Assembly (NCBI GenBank): GCA_014762755.1 | Contig: JABURI010000273.1 | Span: forward strand, 1-33,452 | From: Marinobacter sp. | GTDB lineage: Bacteria; Pseudomonadota; Gammaproteobacteria; Pseudomonadales; Oleiphilaceae | DNA: 33,452 nucleotides | Direction: 5' to 3' | In this document: positions 22,451 through 31,703 of the stretch, one piece after another | Layout of the letters: the number at the start of each line of letters is the position of its first letter | Numbering within the stretch: the stretch's first letter is position 1 | The notes under the pieces: generated by a model | What the model was told of the DNA's origin: nothing | What the model saw: only the letters and a program-made list of their open reading frames with translations | Database searches by the model: none | Made by a program: the position numbers and the translations under genes

Positions 22451-23755
22451 ATGAAACCGCTCTTATTGATTGTTGCTTACCTCGTCGCCGTCACCTTGCC
22501 GCTGATCCTGTCCGCATGGTTTGGCGGCCCGCCCCGCGATTTCCACCAGGAACTGGCCTCTGGCCTCGGCATTCTTGCCTTCTCGATGATCCTCGTGGAA
22601 TTCATCCTTTCCGGCCGTTTCAAAGCCATTTCCAATGACGTCGGCATGGATGTGACCATGCGGTTTCACCAGATCATGGCCCGCACGTTACTGGTCTTTG
22701 CGGTGCTACACCCGTTTCTTTATCAGGGGACGCCAACAGGAGGTGAGCGCCCGTGGGACCCCACGCGCCAATTGACGCTCACGACCGATTTTTCCGATCT
22801 GGCGACCGGCATTGTCGCCTGGCTGTTGCTTGCAGGCCTGGTTGTGATGGCCATCGGGCGTACCCAGCTGGGCTACCGATACGAGACCTGGCGCCTGTTG
22901 CACGGGCTCGGCGCGCTCCTGATCGCGCTTCTGCTGTTGCACCATACCGTTTACGCAGGGCGTTACGGATCGCAGACGGTGATGACCTGGGTGTGGCTGG
23001 TCATGACAGGCGTGGCGGTTGGGTCACTGCTGATGGTTTACCTGGTGGTGCCCCTGCTGAAGAAGGCACGCCCCTGGCGGGTGACCTCCGTCGTCCGGTT
23101 GACGCCCAAGCAATGGGAAGTGACGGTGACCCCCGACGGCCATCGTGGTCTGGATTACCAGGCCGGGCAATTCGTCTGGCTGAATGTGGGGCATTGCCCC
23201 TTTTCGATGAAGGAAAACCCTTTCTCCATTTCCTCAGCGCCGGCGGCCGGGCCGGAAGTCTCCTTCATGATCAAGGAGCTTGGAGACTTCACGCGAACCA
23301 TTGGCGAGATAAAGCCTGACACCGTCGCCTACCTTGATGGCCCTTATGGCAATCTTTCTGTCGATGGTCGCGATGAACCCGGGGTTGCTCTCATCGCCGG
23401 TGGCGTTGGCCTTGCACCGCTGCTAGGTATTCTCAGGCAAATGCGCCTGACCGGCGATTCGCGCAAGGTAAAGCTGATTTATGGAAACCGGATCATCGAT
23501 CAGATTGCCTATCATGAGGAGTTGGGTGATGAGGATGTGGTCTATGTGCTGTCGGAACCGCCGGACGACTGGCCGGGAGAGACAGGTTTCATCGATGGAC
23601 CTCTGCTGGATCGCGAGTTTTCAGAGCAAGAGTTCCGCGACTGGGTGTTTGTGATGTGTGGGCCGGCGATCATGATGGATATTGTTGAGGATCACCTGAT
23701 CAAGCGGGGCACGCCCGATCATCGGATTCTCTCGGAGCGGTTCAGCTATGACTAA
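22451..23755 (+). CDS. Ferric reductase-like transmembrane flavocytochrome
   Basis: The 434 residues comprise six hydrophobic spans in the first 205 residues, then a ferredoxin-reductase-type FAD/NAD module. Candidate haem ligands are His73 and His87 on one helix and His151 with His164/165 on another, the two-pair pattern of FRD/NOX-type cytochrome b. The FAD part has NPFSISSA, the NAD(P) part GGVGLAPLLGILRQM and the C-terminal VMCGPAIM. It would move electrons from NAD(P)H through FAD and haem across the inner membrane, with metal or oxygen as possible acceptor. A 35-aa membrane peptide overlaps its stop codon. Confidence 0.88.
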   Translation: MKPLLLIVAYLVAVTLPLILSAWFGGPPRDFHQELASGLGILAFSMILVEFILSGRFKAISNDVGMDVTMRFHQIMARTLLVFAVLHPFLYQGTPTGGERPWDPTRQLTLTTDFSDLATGIVAWLLLAGLVVMAIGRTQLGYRYETWRLLHGLGALLIALLLLHHTVYAGRYGSQTVMTWVWLVMTGVAVGSLLMVYLVVPLLKKARPWRVTSVVRLTPKQWEVTVTPDGHRGLDYQAGQFVWLNVGHCPFSMKENPFSISSAPAAGPEVSFMIKELGDFTRTIGEIKPDTVAYLDGPYGNLSVDGRDEPGVALIAGGVGLAPLLGILRQMRLTGDSRKVKLIYGNRIIDQIAYHEELGDEDVVYVLSEPPDDWPGETGFIDGPLLDREFSEQEFRDWVFVMCGPAIMMDIVEDHLIKRGTPDHRILSERFSYD

Positions 23756-23855
23756 TCCAATCCGGCGGTTGACCCAGCGGCGGCGGCTTTCTCTGGTTAT
23801 CTGGGGGCTGAACATCACCCTGGTCCTGATTCTGCTGGTTTTTGTGTTGCGCTGA
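23748..23855 (+). CDS. 35-aa single-span membrane peptide coupled to the flavocytochrome
   Basis: The ATG lies within the last codons of the flavocytochrome gene (8-base overlap). The peptide has an Arg-rich N-terminus (RRLTQRRR) followed by one hydrophobic span (LVIWGLNITLVLILLVFVL), so it should sit with its N-terminus inside the cell. The overlap and the positive-inside pattern support a real small subunit, but no homologue is recognised. Confidence 0.55.
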   Translation: MTNPIRRLTQRRRLSLVIWGLNITLVLILLVFVLR

Positions 23856-23877
23856 TTGAGGGTGGGCGAACTAAAAT

Positions 23878-24012
23878 TGAACCAATCATGCTCATCAGGG
23901 TGTCACGGTGATCAATGTTTGTTCAGAAGAAGCCTCATCAGAACTCCTGCAACAAGAAAAAAGATCAAATCCGTCAGTGGGTTACATCTCTTTATCTATC
24001 CTAACTTGTTGA
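23878..24012 (+). pseudogene. Truncated duplicate of the thioredoxin-like gene start
   Basis: About 78 bases are ungapped and roughly three quarters identical by eye to 25672-25749, covering the upstream region and first codons of the thioredoxin-like gene. From GTG 23908 the frame reads VINVCSEEASSELLQ against MITVCSEQALSELLQ, then four extra codons and SNPSV against SNPAV, and ends at TGA 24012 before any CxxC site. It is a decayed copy. The rest of this 310-bp gap shows nothing else convincing. Confidence 0.6.
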
Positions 24013-24166
24013 ATTTTAAATAAAACTTAACATGCGGCTCCGCGTGCACTCCTGATATTCTCGAGTGGTTCACAGAACTGACCAGTGACTGATGGGATCA
24101 TGGAGACAATGTTTTCCTTCCCGCCATGCTGGACAAGTCAGACCACCTGAACGATGGGTTACGTCA

Positions 24167-24499
24167 ATGAAAATGAAATCACTGCTCGTTTTTTTATCTC
24201 TGAGTGTCACCTCATTGGGTGCCGTCGCTGATGACACAGCCGACGCCGCGCTGGGTGGCGGTCTTGGTGGCGCAATCGGCGCTGCCATCGGCAACGAGGT
24301 AGGTGGCAGGGATGGTGCTGTTCTCGGCGGTGCCGTCGGTGCGGCAACCGGAACAGCCATTACCACCAGAGATCATAGAGAATACTATCGCGACGATGAT
24401 CGTCGTCATCATGACTACGATGATCGCGATCGCCGGTCTTACCGTCAGTCTGGTGGCCATTTCTGCCCACCGGGCCAGGCGAAAAAGGGCAACTGCTGA
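24167..24499 (+). CDS. Glycine-zipper envelope protein
   Basis: This 110-residue protein has a signal peptide (MKMKSLLVFLSLSVTSLGAVA, cleavage near AVA-DD) and then a glycine zipper (about 27-62: ALGGGLGGAIGAAIGNEVGG and GAVLGGAVGAATG) that should insert into or oligomerise in a membrane. A His/Asp/Arg-rich segment and a C-terminal FCPPGQAKKGNC follow. The ATG two codons downstream (24173) is equally possible. A clear terminator follows at 24535. Envelope homeostasis is the usual assumption for such proteins; no specific role is visible. Confidence 0.75.
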   Translation: MKMKSLLVFLSLSVTSLGAVADDTADAALGGGLGGAIGAAIGNEVGGRDGAVLGGAVGAATGTAITTRDHREYYRDDDRRHHDYDDRDRRSYRQSGGHFCPPGQAKKGNC

Positions 24500-24534
24500 G
24501 AGGCAGTAAGTCTGCAATTTGATCTGTGCATTTC

Positions 24535-24565
24535 AAAAAGCCTTTCCCAACGGAAAGGCTTTTTT
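24535..24565 (+). terminator. Rho-independent terminator
   Basis: AAAAAGCCTTTCC and GGAAAGGCTTTTTT form a 13-bp stem with a 4-base loop and a T tract. It lies 36 bases after the glycine-zipper gene and is symmetric enough to act in both directions. From here to 24792 I see no gene. Confidence 0.88.
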
Positions 24566-24792
24566 GTTTTCGACCCAAATAGAAAAAAATGCCTGGATAG
24601 TGACGTTACAGCAATGCCCTTTCCACCGCGCATTCGGTAGTTGGATCCTTCTTGTTTTGCATTGCCCTGCTTAACGGCTGTGTATCCTTTTTTGGCAGTT
24701 TTACAATTAAATACAATTTGCCATTTCATCTCTTCTTAATAAAAACATAAACTTGCGCCGCAGAATAAAGCAACCTAAGGAAGAGGTAGATA

Positions 24793-25155
24793 ATGAAAAA
24801 GGCAGCAATTGTTGGAGTAATCGCGGCTACGGTTTTGGCGTCTGGCTGTGCTCACCGCGTCGCTGATCTGACTGTTGGTAGCACCAAAAACTACAACATC
24901 AATTCAGCAAGCTTTCAGAAAGGTGATCGAGTAACCGGTGAGGACATGGTTCCCGTCGTCCTGTTTCCGCTCGGTATTCCAAACGTAAAGACGGCAATAG
25001 ATAACGCTATTGAACAAGATCGGTGCGCCGTTGGGTTGTCTGATCTGGTCATAACCAATCTGCAGCAGTCGTTCCTGGTTGGTCGGATGGGGTTCCGCGT
25101 AGAAGGAAACCTGATTCTTGATCAGGAAATCGACGGTTGTAGCTCGCGCGCCTGA
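24793..25155 (+). CDS. Small lipoprotein, unknown
   Basis: This 120-residue protein has a type II signal peptide and lipobox LASGC, so it is a lipid-anchored envelope protein. The mature part has VGSTKNYNINSASF and a pair of Cys (RCAVG, DGCSS) that could form a disulfide. AAGGAAGAGG precedes the ATG. A hairpin terminator follows. No function can be given. Confidence 0.78.
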   Translation: MKKAAIVGVIAATVLASGCAHRVADLTVGSTKNYNINSASFQKGDRVTGEDMVPVVLFPLGIPNVKTAIDNAIEQDRCAVGLSDLVITNLQQSFLVGRMGFRVEGNLILDQEIDGCSSRA

Positions 25156-25190
25156 ACTGAATATTGAAAAGTCAGGTACCGAGTAGACTT

Positions 25191-25215
25191 TTGGCCGACG
25201 GCTTCTGTCGGCCAA
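25191..25215 (+). terminator. Hairpin after the lipoprotein gene
   Basis: TTGGCCGAC and GTCGGCCAA form a perfect 9-bp stem around GGCTTCT, with a short T run (TCTTTC) a few bases later. It is probably a weak terminator. Confidence 0.55.
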
Positions 25216-25302
25216 TGAGTCTTTCTGAGCCACTTGACACTCCGTGAAGCGGTAACAATAGTTGGTTATCACAACTTCATTGTGTTGCTATGGAGAGCAT
25301 CG

Positions 25303-25674
25303 ATGAAAAACACTTTTCGTACCCTCCCTTTACTCATCACCCTGGGCCTGATCGGGTGCACCTCAACCGGCACCAGCGGACCGAACGAAGCCCAAATGCT
25401 GTCTGCTGCAGCAAGGGCGCAGTTTGACTGCGCCGACCGCAATGGCAATGGTTATATTGACCAGAGTGAGCTGGTTTACATGCGCCAGTGCGGGATCGGT
25501 GAAAACCTCAAATGCGGTGAGGAGCAACCGGTACTCGAAGCAAGACCGCCTGCCGGGGACTTTGAACTGGGACTCCGAATGATCCAGGTCACGGATGCGG
25601 ATGCCGACAACCGTATCAGCATTCGCGAATTCCGCGCCCACTGCGCCCGATTGGATCGCGCACATCAAGACTGA
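25303..25674 (+). CDS. EF-hand lipoprotein
   Basis: This 123-residue protein has a lipoprotein signal peptide ending LIGC (Cys about 18) and two EF-hand loops, DRNGNGYIDQSEL and DADADNRISIREF, so calcium binding at the membrane is likely. The chosen start has GGAG 8 bases upstream; a longer open frame from 25234 would bury the signal peptide. Four further Cys residues in the mature part may pair. It lies 27 bases before the thioredoxin-like gene and is possibly co-transcribed with it. Confidence 0.82.
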   Translation: MKNTFRTLPLLITLGLIGCTSTGTSGPNEAQMLSAAARAQFDCADRNGNGYIDQSELVYMRQCGIGENLKCGEEQPVLEARPPAGDFELGLRMIQVTDADADNRISIREFRAHCARLDRAHQD

Positions 25675-25701
25675 ACCGATCATGTTCACCAAGATGTAAC
25701 G

Positions 25702-26031
25702 ATGATCACCGTGTGCTCAGAACAAGCCTTGTCGGAATTGCTGCAGTCAAACCCTGCGGTTCTTGTGCTCTTTGGCGGAGCCCATTGCGGCGTATGCCAG
25801 GCCATCAAGCCTCAACTCGAAAAGCTCGCGAATGACGAGTTCCCGAAACTGGTGACGGCCTACATTGACTGCCAGGAAGTCGCCACACCGGTGTGTGCGG
25901 CTCGCGGTATTTTTTCTCTGCCTGTGGTCCAGCTGTGGTTTGGTGGGCAGCGATTCGCGGAATTTGCGAGGGTGTTTTCCATCGGTGAGGTGCGCTCGGC
26001 TCTGGAGCGGCCTTATGGACTCGTGATGTGA
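25702..26031 (+). CDS. Thioredoxin-like protein
   Basis: This 109-residue thioredoxin-fold protein has active site CGVC (Cys29, Cys32) in VLFGGAHCGVCQAIKP and a cis-Pro in SLPVVQLW. It has no signal peptide, so it should be cytoplasmic. The classical WCGPC is changed to HCGVC, which would alter the redox potential. No strong SD is seen. A decayed copy of its 5' end and leader lies at 23878. Confidence 0.85.
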   Translation: MITVCSEQALSELLQSNPAVLVLFGGAHCGVCQAIKPQLEKLANDEFPKLVTAYIDCQEVATPVCAARGIFSLPVVQLWFGGQRFAEFARVFSIGEVRSALERPYGLVM

Positions 26032-26105
26032 TCGCAGTAAGGGATTAGACGTCCATCAGCGTTTCCGGCCCCAAAAAAGATTTAGCACTCCAAGGAAAAA
26101 GTTCA

Positions 26106-26747
26106 GTGAATCAAAAAGGATTGCTCACCGCCTGGAATGACGCGAAGGGGTTTGGCTTTATTACTCCGGAGGGCGGTGGTGAACCGGTCTTCGCGCATAT
26201 CAGCAGCTATGCGGGCCGGGGCCGGCCGGTTTCCAATCGCAAGGTGACTTACAGTCTCACTAAGGATGGTCAGGGCCGGCTTAGAGCAGGGCGGTTTCAG
26301 TACGCGGGAGGGGCAAAAGTGGGTGCCAGCATGGCTCCGGGAGTGTGGGTGGCCGGGACTGTTGTACTGTTGTTTTTCGCGATTCTGGCTGGCCTGTTCT
26401 ACCGAGGTTATCTGCCGGTCTCGATCCTTGCGGTTTACGGCGGGGTGAGTCTGGTGTTGTTCGTGATGTACTGGATCGATAAGCGGGCAGCGCAACGGGG
26501 TGACCAACGCATTGCTGAGAAAACCCTACATATATTTGAGCTTTGCTGTGGCTGGCCGGGTGCGCTGATCGCCCAGCAGGTCTTTCGGCACAAGACACGA
26601 AAGGGGAGCTACCAGTTCGTTTTCTGGCTGGCGGTCCTGTCCAATCTGGGCGCTTTGAGTTGGCTGCTTTTGGCTCCGGAGGCGATGAGCTGGCGGCAAC
26701 AATTGGGCTTTGATTTGTCGGAGTCTTTGCAGCCGCTTGTGTGGTAG
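26106..26747 (+). CDS. Cold-shock-domain plus DUF1294 membrane protein
   Basis: The 213 residues form an N-terminal cold-shock fold (about 1-65, with GLLTAWNDAKGFGFITPEGG and VFAHISSY, the RNP-like surface) and then DUF1294 with hydrophobic spans (about 78-98, 104-122 and 168-188). This fusion is a known family of unproven function that would place a nucleic-acid-binding domain at the inner membrane. The C-terminal part has DUF1294 hallmarks YWIDKRAA and GWPGALIAQQ. Confidence 0.9.
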   Translation: MNQKGLLTAWNDAKGFGFITPEGGGEPVFAHISSYAGRGRPVSNRKVTYSLTKDGQGRLRAGRFQYAGGAKVGASMAPGVWVAGTVVLLFFAILAGLFYRGYLPVSILAVYGGVSLVLFVMYWIDKRAAQRGDQRIAEKTLHIFELCCGWPGALIAQQVFRHKTRKGSYQFVFWLAVLSNLGALSWLLLAPEAMSWRQQLGFDLSESLQPLVW

Positions 26748-26859
26748 GTGACAAAGGAGAGATCTTTCCGGATTTTTCGAACCGGCTTTTTTCGAAACGT
26801 TCGCGTTGCCAGTCCTGTAGTAGTCCCTTAATACCCGCTCCACCATCGCCACTGCTACT

Positions 26860-26877
26860 GTTGCCAGAGCTGGCAAC
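26860..26877. promoter_or_regulatory. Palindrome upstream of the DJ-1/PfpI gene
   Basis: GTTGCCAGAGCTGGCAAC has perfect 8-bp arms with a 2-base centre, ending 20 bases before the ATG. It could be an operator or a leader hairpin just upstream of the ribosome-binding site. Confidence 0.3.
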
Positions 26878-26897
26878 ACAAGCACAAGGAGACAGCC

Positions 26898-27467
26898 ATG
26901 AGCGGGAAGAAGATTCTGATGATTACCGGTGATTTCACCGAAGACTACGAAACCATGGTGCCGTTCCAGGCACTGCAGGCCGTGGGTCACACGGTTCATG
27001 CCGTTTGCCCCGGCAAGAAAGCGGGCGATACCGTTGCCACTGCCATCCATGACTTCGAGGGTGACCAGACCTACAGCGAAAAACCGGGCCATCGGTTTGC
27101 CCTGAATGCGGATTTTGAGGGGCTGGATCCGGCAAATTACGACGCTCTGGTCGTGCCTGGTGGTCGCGCACCCGAGTACCTGCGCCTCAACAAGGATGTG
27201 CAGACTCTGGTTCGCCATTTCTTCGAAACCAACAAGCCGGTGGCGGCAATCTGCCACGGTGCCCAGTTGTTGGCCGCAGCGGGGGTTCTTGAGGGCCGCA
27301 AGTGCTCGGCCTATCCGGCCTGCCAACCGGAAGTGGAGCTGGCCGGCGGGACCTTTGCCGGTATCGAGGTTGATCAGGCGGTCACCGATGCTAATCTGGT
27401 AACAGCGCCCGCGTGGCCGGCTCATCCGGCCTGGCTGGCGCAGTTCTTCAAATTACTGGACCAGTAA
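26898..27467 (+). CDS. DJ-1/PfpI family protein
   Basis: The 189 residues form a class I glutamine amidotransferase-like fold with the nucleophile elbow AICHGAQLL (Cys119) and the conserved [12 protein letters not shown]. These features match the PfpI/Hsp31-related group that acts as a deglycase, chaperone or protease in stress. AAGGAG precedes the ATG at a good distance. It is probably a single gene. Confidence 0.9.
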   Translation: MSGKKILMITGDFTEDYETMVPFQALQAVGHTVHAVCPGKKAGDTVATAIHDFEGDQTYSEKPGHRFALNADFEGLDPANYDALVVPGGRAPEYLRLNKDVQTLVRHFFETNKPVAAICHGAQLLAAAGVLEGRKCSAYPACQPEVELAGGTFAGIEVDQAVTDANLVTAPAWPAHPAWLAQFFKLLDQ

Positions 27468-27547
27468 CTCAGCAGGGGCCTGCCCACCGGCCCCTCAGTG
27501 CTCTCAAGCATCCTCAATAGCACCCAGGCACACCCAGGGAGGTCGTC

Positions 27548-27928
27548 ATGTGCAAGCTCTTCATCAACGCCGATCCGGAGCTTTGGCTCAGCCGGACTCA
27601 CTCCCTGCGTATTGACGGCATGGTGACCAGTGTGCGGATGGAAAACGCCTTTTGGCAGGTGCTGGCAGAGCTGGCCGAGCGGGATGGTATGAACCTGCCG
27701 CAGATGATCACCCGGCTTTACCACGAGTCCATTGATGCGGGCCATGATCTCGGCAATTTCACATCCTTCCTTCGGGTTTGTGCGCTGCGTTACCTTGAGC
27801 TGCAATTGAGCGGCGACGTTCCGAGGGATACCCGGGTACCGATTGCCTCGCTTGATGCCGACCGTATTCTCGCTGGCAAAACCGGTGAGCCGCCAACTCC
27901 GGACGTGGTGAGCAAAGCAAGGCACTGA
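27548..27928 (+). CDS. Ribbon-helix-helix domain protein
   Basis: This 126-residue protein fits the RHH_4 group: a strand TRTHSLRIDGMVTSVRMENAFW-like region (about 17-38; residues SVRMENAFW are the best match), then two helices (VLAELAERDG, LPQMITRLYHESIDAG). It may bind DNA as a dimer, or be a regulator-like protein of another role. GGGAGG precedes the ATG. No toxin partner is adjacent. Confidence 0.78.
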   Translation: MCKLFINADPELWLSRTHSLRIDGMVTSVRMENAFWQVLAELAERDGMNLPQMITRLYHESIDAGHDLGNFTSFLRVCALRYLELQLSGDVPRDTRVPIASLDADRILAGKTGEPPTPDVVSKARH

Positions 27929-28084
27929 ATCCGAAAAAAACGGGACCACATGGCAATTCCTCAGTTGATGAGCTCGCCAAATTGGCCACTAATGACAAGT
28001 GCATTGTCCCCTTGTCCTCTCACGGCAGTGGGTTCTCCGCCCGTATGATGACCGCACACTCATCACGCTTCCCGGGGGCTCACC

Positions 28085-28978
28085 ATGATTGCCAGGAAAA
28101 CGAACGCCTCTGTTCACCCGATTTCAGCGCGCGGTACAGCTCGAACGACCACACCGAAGGGTATGATCCCCGAAGTCCGGCAGCCGGATTTTGATCTGGC
28201 CGACGATGTGCCTAAATACTGGTGGGACAATGATCCGGCCAAAACGCTTCTGCTGGCTGCACTGTCGTCCAGTTTTCCGCCCGGCGAGCGCTTCTTTATC
28301 GACTCGGTACGCCACTATCAGAAACAGATTACCGACCCTGAACTGAAAGCGGGGGTGCGTGGTTTTATTGGCCAGGAGGCTCACCACTCGAAGGAACACA
28401 AGGCCCTCAACGGCCTTATGCAGGAACGCGGTATCAATCTCGATCGCCTGGAGCGGGAGATTCAGGGGCTGATGAACTGGATGCGCAAGCAATTCAGCCC
28501 CGAGCGTCAGCTGGCCCACACGGTCGCCGTGGAACATTTCACCGCCCTGTTGGCCGAGGAATTTCTGCTGAAATACAACGCTTTGGAGGAAATGGACCCG
28601 CGCATGGCACCGATTTGGGCCTGGCACGCGATTGAGGAATCCGAGCACAAGGCCGTGGCTTTCGATGTCTACAAGAGTATTGGCGGCAGTGAGTTTGTGC
28701 GAGTGACGGAAATGATGGCGGTGAGTGTGATGTTTCCGCTGTTCAGCGGCATTCACCTGGTTCAGCTGATGAAAGAAGACGGCCAGCTGTTCAACCTGAA
28801 GTCCTGGCTGGGCGGACTCAACTACATGTGGGGCAAGCCCGGCGTTTTCCGCAAGCTGTTACCGGCCTACTTCAAGTACTATAGCCCCGATTTCCACCCC
28901 TGGAATCACGATGCCCGGGACCTGGTGGAGAAGGCCAAGCGCAAATGGCTGGCACCGGTTATGAAAAAGGCCTCCTGA
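28085..28978 (+). CDS. Predicted metal-dependent hydrolase (PF10118), ferritin-like
   Basis: This 297-residue helical protein of the PF10118 family has putative di-metal ligands spread over GQEAHHSKEH (about 97-106), a Glu/His in AVEHFTALLAEE, and AIEESEHKAVAFD. The residue pattern resembles ferritin-like di-iron enzymes more than hydrolases, so the family name may mislead. A start 26 codons later (MIPEVRQPDFD) is possible but has no better ribosome site. It is a single gene. Confidence 0.85.
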   Translation: MIARKTNASVHPISARGTARTTTPKGMIPEVRQPDFDLADDVPKYWWDNDPAKTLLLAALSSSFPPGERFFIDSVRHYQKQITDPELKAGVRGFIGQEAHHSKEHKALNGLMQERGINLDRLEREIQGLMNWMRKQFSPERQLAHTVAVEHFTALLAEEFLLKYNALEEMDPRMAPIWAWHAIEESEHKAVAFDVYKSIGGSEFVRVTEMMAVSVMFPLFSGIHLVQLMKEDGQLFNLKSWLGGLNYMWGKPGVFRKLLPAYFKYYSPDFHPWNHDARDLVEKAKRKWLAPVMKKAS

Positions 28979-29058
28979 TAGAGGCCCCTGTCCGCTAACG
29001 GCAACTCATTTGCTACTATGGCCGCCTTTTCATCCTGAAAAGGGTCAAGCCCTGCAAA

Positions 29059-30828
29059 ATGAACGCACCCTTCAAACTTCGGCCCTACCAGCAGGAAGCC
29101 GTCGATGCCACGCTGAATCATTTCCGCAAATCCGATGAGTCCGCCATCATTGTCCTGCCCACCGGTGCGGGCAAAAGCCTGGTCATTGCCGAGTTGGCCC
29201 GCCTTGCCCGGCGCAAGATTCTGGTGCTGACCCACGTTAAAGAGCTGGTGGAGCAGAATCACGCCAAGTACCAGAGCTATGGCTTAACGGGCGGCATCTT
29301 TTCTGCCGGGCTGAAACGAAAGGAAAGCCACCATCAGGTGACCTTTGCCAGTGTGCAGTCGGTCTCGGCGAATCTCGATCAGTTCCGGGACGAATACTCG
29401 TTGGTAATAATCGATGAGTGCCACCGGGTCAGCGGTGAGGAAACCAGTCAGTACCAAAAGATCATCGAGCTGCTGCGGCAGCAGAATGACGCCCTCAAAG
29501 TGCTCGGGCTGACCGCCACCCCCTATCGATTGGCCATGGGCTGGATCTATCGCTATCACTACCGGGGTTTTGTCCGTAGTGAAGAGGATAAGCCGTTCCA
29601 GCACTGTATTTATGAATTGCCTCTGAGCTACATGATCAACCGGGGGTATCTCACCCGGCCGGAATTGGTGAACGCTGCGGTGGCGCAATACGATTTCTCG
29701 GCGCTGGCCCGGGACCGCTTTGGCGAGTACGCCGAGAAGGACGTCAATCAGCTGCTGAGCAAGCACAAGCGCGTGACCCGCGCCATCATCGAGCAGGTAA
29801 TGGAGCTGGCCGACGACCGCAGGGGCGTGATGATCTTTGCGGCAACGGTGGATCACGCGCGGGAGATCACCAGCTATCTTCCGGAGCATGAGACAGCCCT
29901 GGTGACCGGAGCGACCGATCTGAAGGATCGGGACGTGCTGATTCAGCGCTTCAAGCAGCGGCAACTGAAGTATCTGGTAAACGTGTCCGTGCTCACCACC
30001 GGCTTCGATGCACCCCATGTGGATTTTATCGCCATTCTTCGCCCTACCCAGTCGGTGAGCCTGTACCAGCAGATTGTGGGTCGCGGTCTTCGTCTGGACG
30101 ACGGCAAACTGGATTGCCTGGTGATTGATTACGCGGGCAACCATGTGAATCTGCATCACCCGGAGGTGGGGGAGGCGAAACCGAACCCTGACAGTGAGCC
30201 AGTGCAGGTGTTCTGCCCGGGCTGTGGGTTTGCCAATATCTTCTGGGGCAAAACCGACAGTGACGGCCGTGTGATCGAGCACTATGGGCGCCGGTGTCAG
30301 GGGCTGCTGGAGCCTGCGGAAGCCGATAAAGGGGCCGGGCAGAACCGCCGCCCTGAACAGTGCGACTACCGTTTCCGGTTCAAGGAGTGCCCGCACTGCG
30401 GTGGCGAGAACGATATTGCGGCCCGCAACTGCCAGCAGTGTCAGAAGCCCATCATTGACCCGGATGACCAGTTACGAGACGCGCTGAACCTGAAGGATGC
30501 CATGGTGGTTCGTTGCGCCGGGATCACGTTAAGCGGTGATGGCAGCAAACTGAGGATCACCTATCACGGTGAAGACGGGGAGGAGCTCAGCGAGTCGTTT
30601 GATTTCGACAGGCCCGCGCAGCGTACCGTCTTTAACAGGCTGTTCGGGCGACGTTTTGCGACTGGCCAGGCCCCAAGAACGTTCAGCAGGGCGGCTCAGG
30701 TGCTTGAAATGCAGGCCTTGTTGTCGACACCGGATTTTGTGATTGCCCGCAAACAGAAGCAATACTGGCAGGTGCAGGAGCGGATCTTTGATTATCAGGG
30801 GCACTATCGTAAGGCGAATGAAGCGTAA
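29059..30828 (+). CDS. radD: DNA repair helicase RadD
   Basis: This 589-residue SF2 helicase is close to E. coli RadD (YejH, about 586 residues) along its whole length. It begins [19 protein letters not shown] and has Walker A LPTGAGKS (33-40), DECHR box, [10 protein letters not shown], and motif [12 protein letters not shown]. Several CxxC pairs (FCPGC, CPHC, CQQC) in the last third form a zinc region, as in RadD. The E. coli protein works with RecA and SSB in repair of double-strand breaks. It is a single gene. Confidence 0.93.
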   Translation: MNAPFKLRPYQQEAVDATLNHFRKSDESAIIVLPTGAGKSLVIAELARLARRKILVLTHVKELVEQNHAKYQSYGLTGGIFSAGLKRKESHHQVTFASVQSVSANLDQFRDEYSLVIIDECHRVSGEETSQYQKIIELLRQQNDALKVLGLTATPYRLAMGWIYRYHYRGFVRSEEDKPFQHCIYELPLSYMINRGYLTRPELVNAAVAQYDFSALARDRFGEYAEKDVNQLLSKHKRVTRAIIEQVMELADDRRGVMIFAATVDHAREITSYLPEHETALVTGATDLKDRDVLIQRFKQRQLKYLVNVSVLTTGFDAPHVDFIAILRPTQSVSLYQQIVGRGLRLDDGKLDCLVIDYAGNHVNLHHPEVGEAKPNPDSEPVQVFCPGCGFANIFWGKTDSDGRVIEHYGRRCQGLLEPAEADKGAGQNRRPEQCDYRFRFKECPHCGGENDIAARNCQQCQKPIIDPDDQLRDALNLKDAMVVRCAGITLSGDGSKLRITYHGEDGEELSESFDFDRPAQRTVFNRLFGRRFATGQAPRTFSRAAQVLEMQALLSTPDFVIARKQKQYWQVQERIFDYQGHYRKANEA

Positions 30829-30931
30829 GGTTGGCGGCCATTACTCATGGGATAATGGTCGGCGGAAGCATACAGCCATCCTATGAACTACACTCCCAGA
30901 GAACACTCAGCGACACAGGGAGGCCCTCGAT

Positions 30932-31600
30932 ATGGCTGACCGTCCGAACGTCGTTTTGTTTGATGTCCTTGAGACATTGATTGATCTGGATCCGCTGGCG
31001 TTACGGCTGGAAGAGGTTGGCCAGCCAGCGACCATCCTGGAGCCCTGGTTCCTGCGCTTTCAACGCGATGCAATGGCCCTGACCCTTGCCGGTGACACGG
31101 CACCTTTCGACGCGCTTGCCCGGGAATCACTTCGCACGGAAACGAAATACACGCTCAGTGAGCGTGATATTGAGTATGTGGTCGAAGGGTTCTCCACGCT
31201 GCCTACCTTCGACGATGCCGCGCCGGCCCTGAAGAAGATTTCTGAAGCGGGTGTATCGGTCGGGTGTCTGACCGTGAATAGTCCTGAAAGAACACGTCGT
31301 TTCCTCGAGGGGGCGGGCCTTTCCGGGTTCGTTGACTACATAGTCACCTCGCAGGACGCGGGTGTCTGGAAGCCTCATCCGGAAATCTATCGTTTCGCAG
31401 CAAAACGTTTGGGTACGCCGATTGAGCGCCTGGCTCTGGTTGCCGTGCATGCCTGGGATTGCCATGGTGCAAAACGGGCCGGTGCCCGCTCGGGGTGGTG
31501 TGCGCGGCTTGAATGCCAGCCTGGCGATGTCTTTTTGCCGGCCGATGTCACTGGCAGCAATCTGGTTGAGGTTGCCGACAAGCTGATGTCACTGCACTGA
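30932..31600 (+). CDS. HAD-family hydrolase, L-2-haloacid dehalogenase type
   Basis: This 222-residue HAD enzyme has motif I VLFDVLETL (nucleophile Asp10 and Thr14, DxxxT as in type II haloacid dehalogenases), motif II LTVNS, motif III Lys in WKPHPEIY, and motif IV HAWDCHGAKRAG. A helical cap lies at about 18-95. GGGAGG precedes the ATG. The substrate is not certain; many relatives act on phosphates or are uncharacterised. Confidence 0.87.
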   Translation: MADRPNVVLFDVLETLIDLDPLALRLEEVGQPATILEPWFLRFQRDAMALTLAGDTAPFDALARESLRTETKYTLSERDIEYVVEGFSTLPTFDDAAPALKKISEAGVSVGCLTVNSPERTRRFLEGAGLSGFVDYIVTSQDAGVWKPHPEIYRFAAKRLGTPIERLALVAVHAWDCHGAKRAGARSGWCARLECQPGDVFLPADVTGSNLVEVADKLMSLH

Positions 31601-31703
31601 AGGTTGGTTACGCCGGCAATCTTCACGTTGAGCTGGCCGTTGGTTCGCCGGCGGCCGGTGAAATAAACGCACTGCCGGCTTGTGCACGTTCTAGACCATC
31701 GGC

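Noticed and set aside
24445..24729. 94-codon minus-strand frame over the terminator at 24535
   Set aside because: It crosses a strong symmetric terminator and continues antisense to the glycine-zipper gene, so it is unlikely to be translated.
29284..30396. Minus-strand 370-codon frame opposite radD
   Set aside because: Antisense shadow of a helicase with full SF2 motifs.
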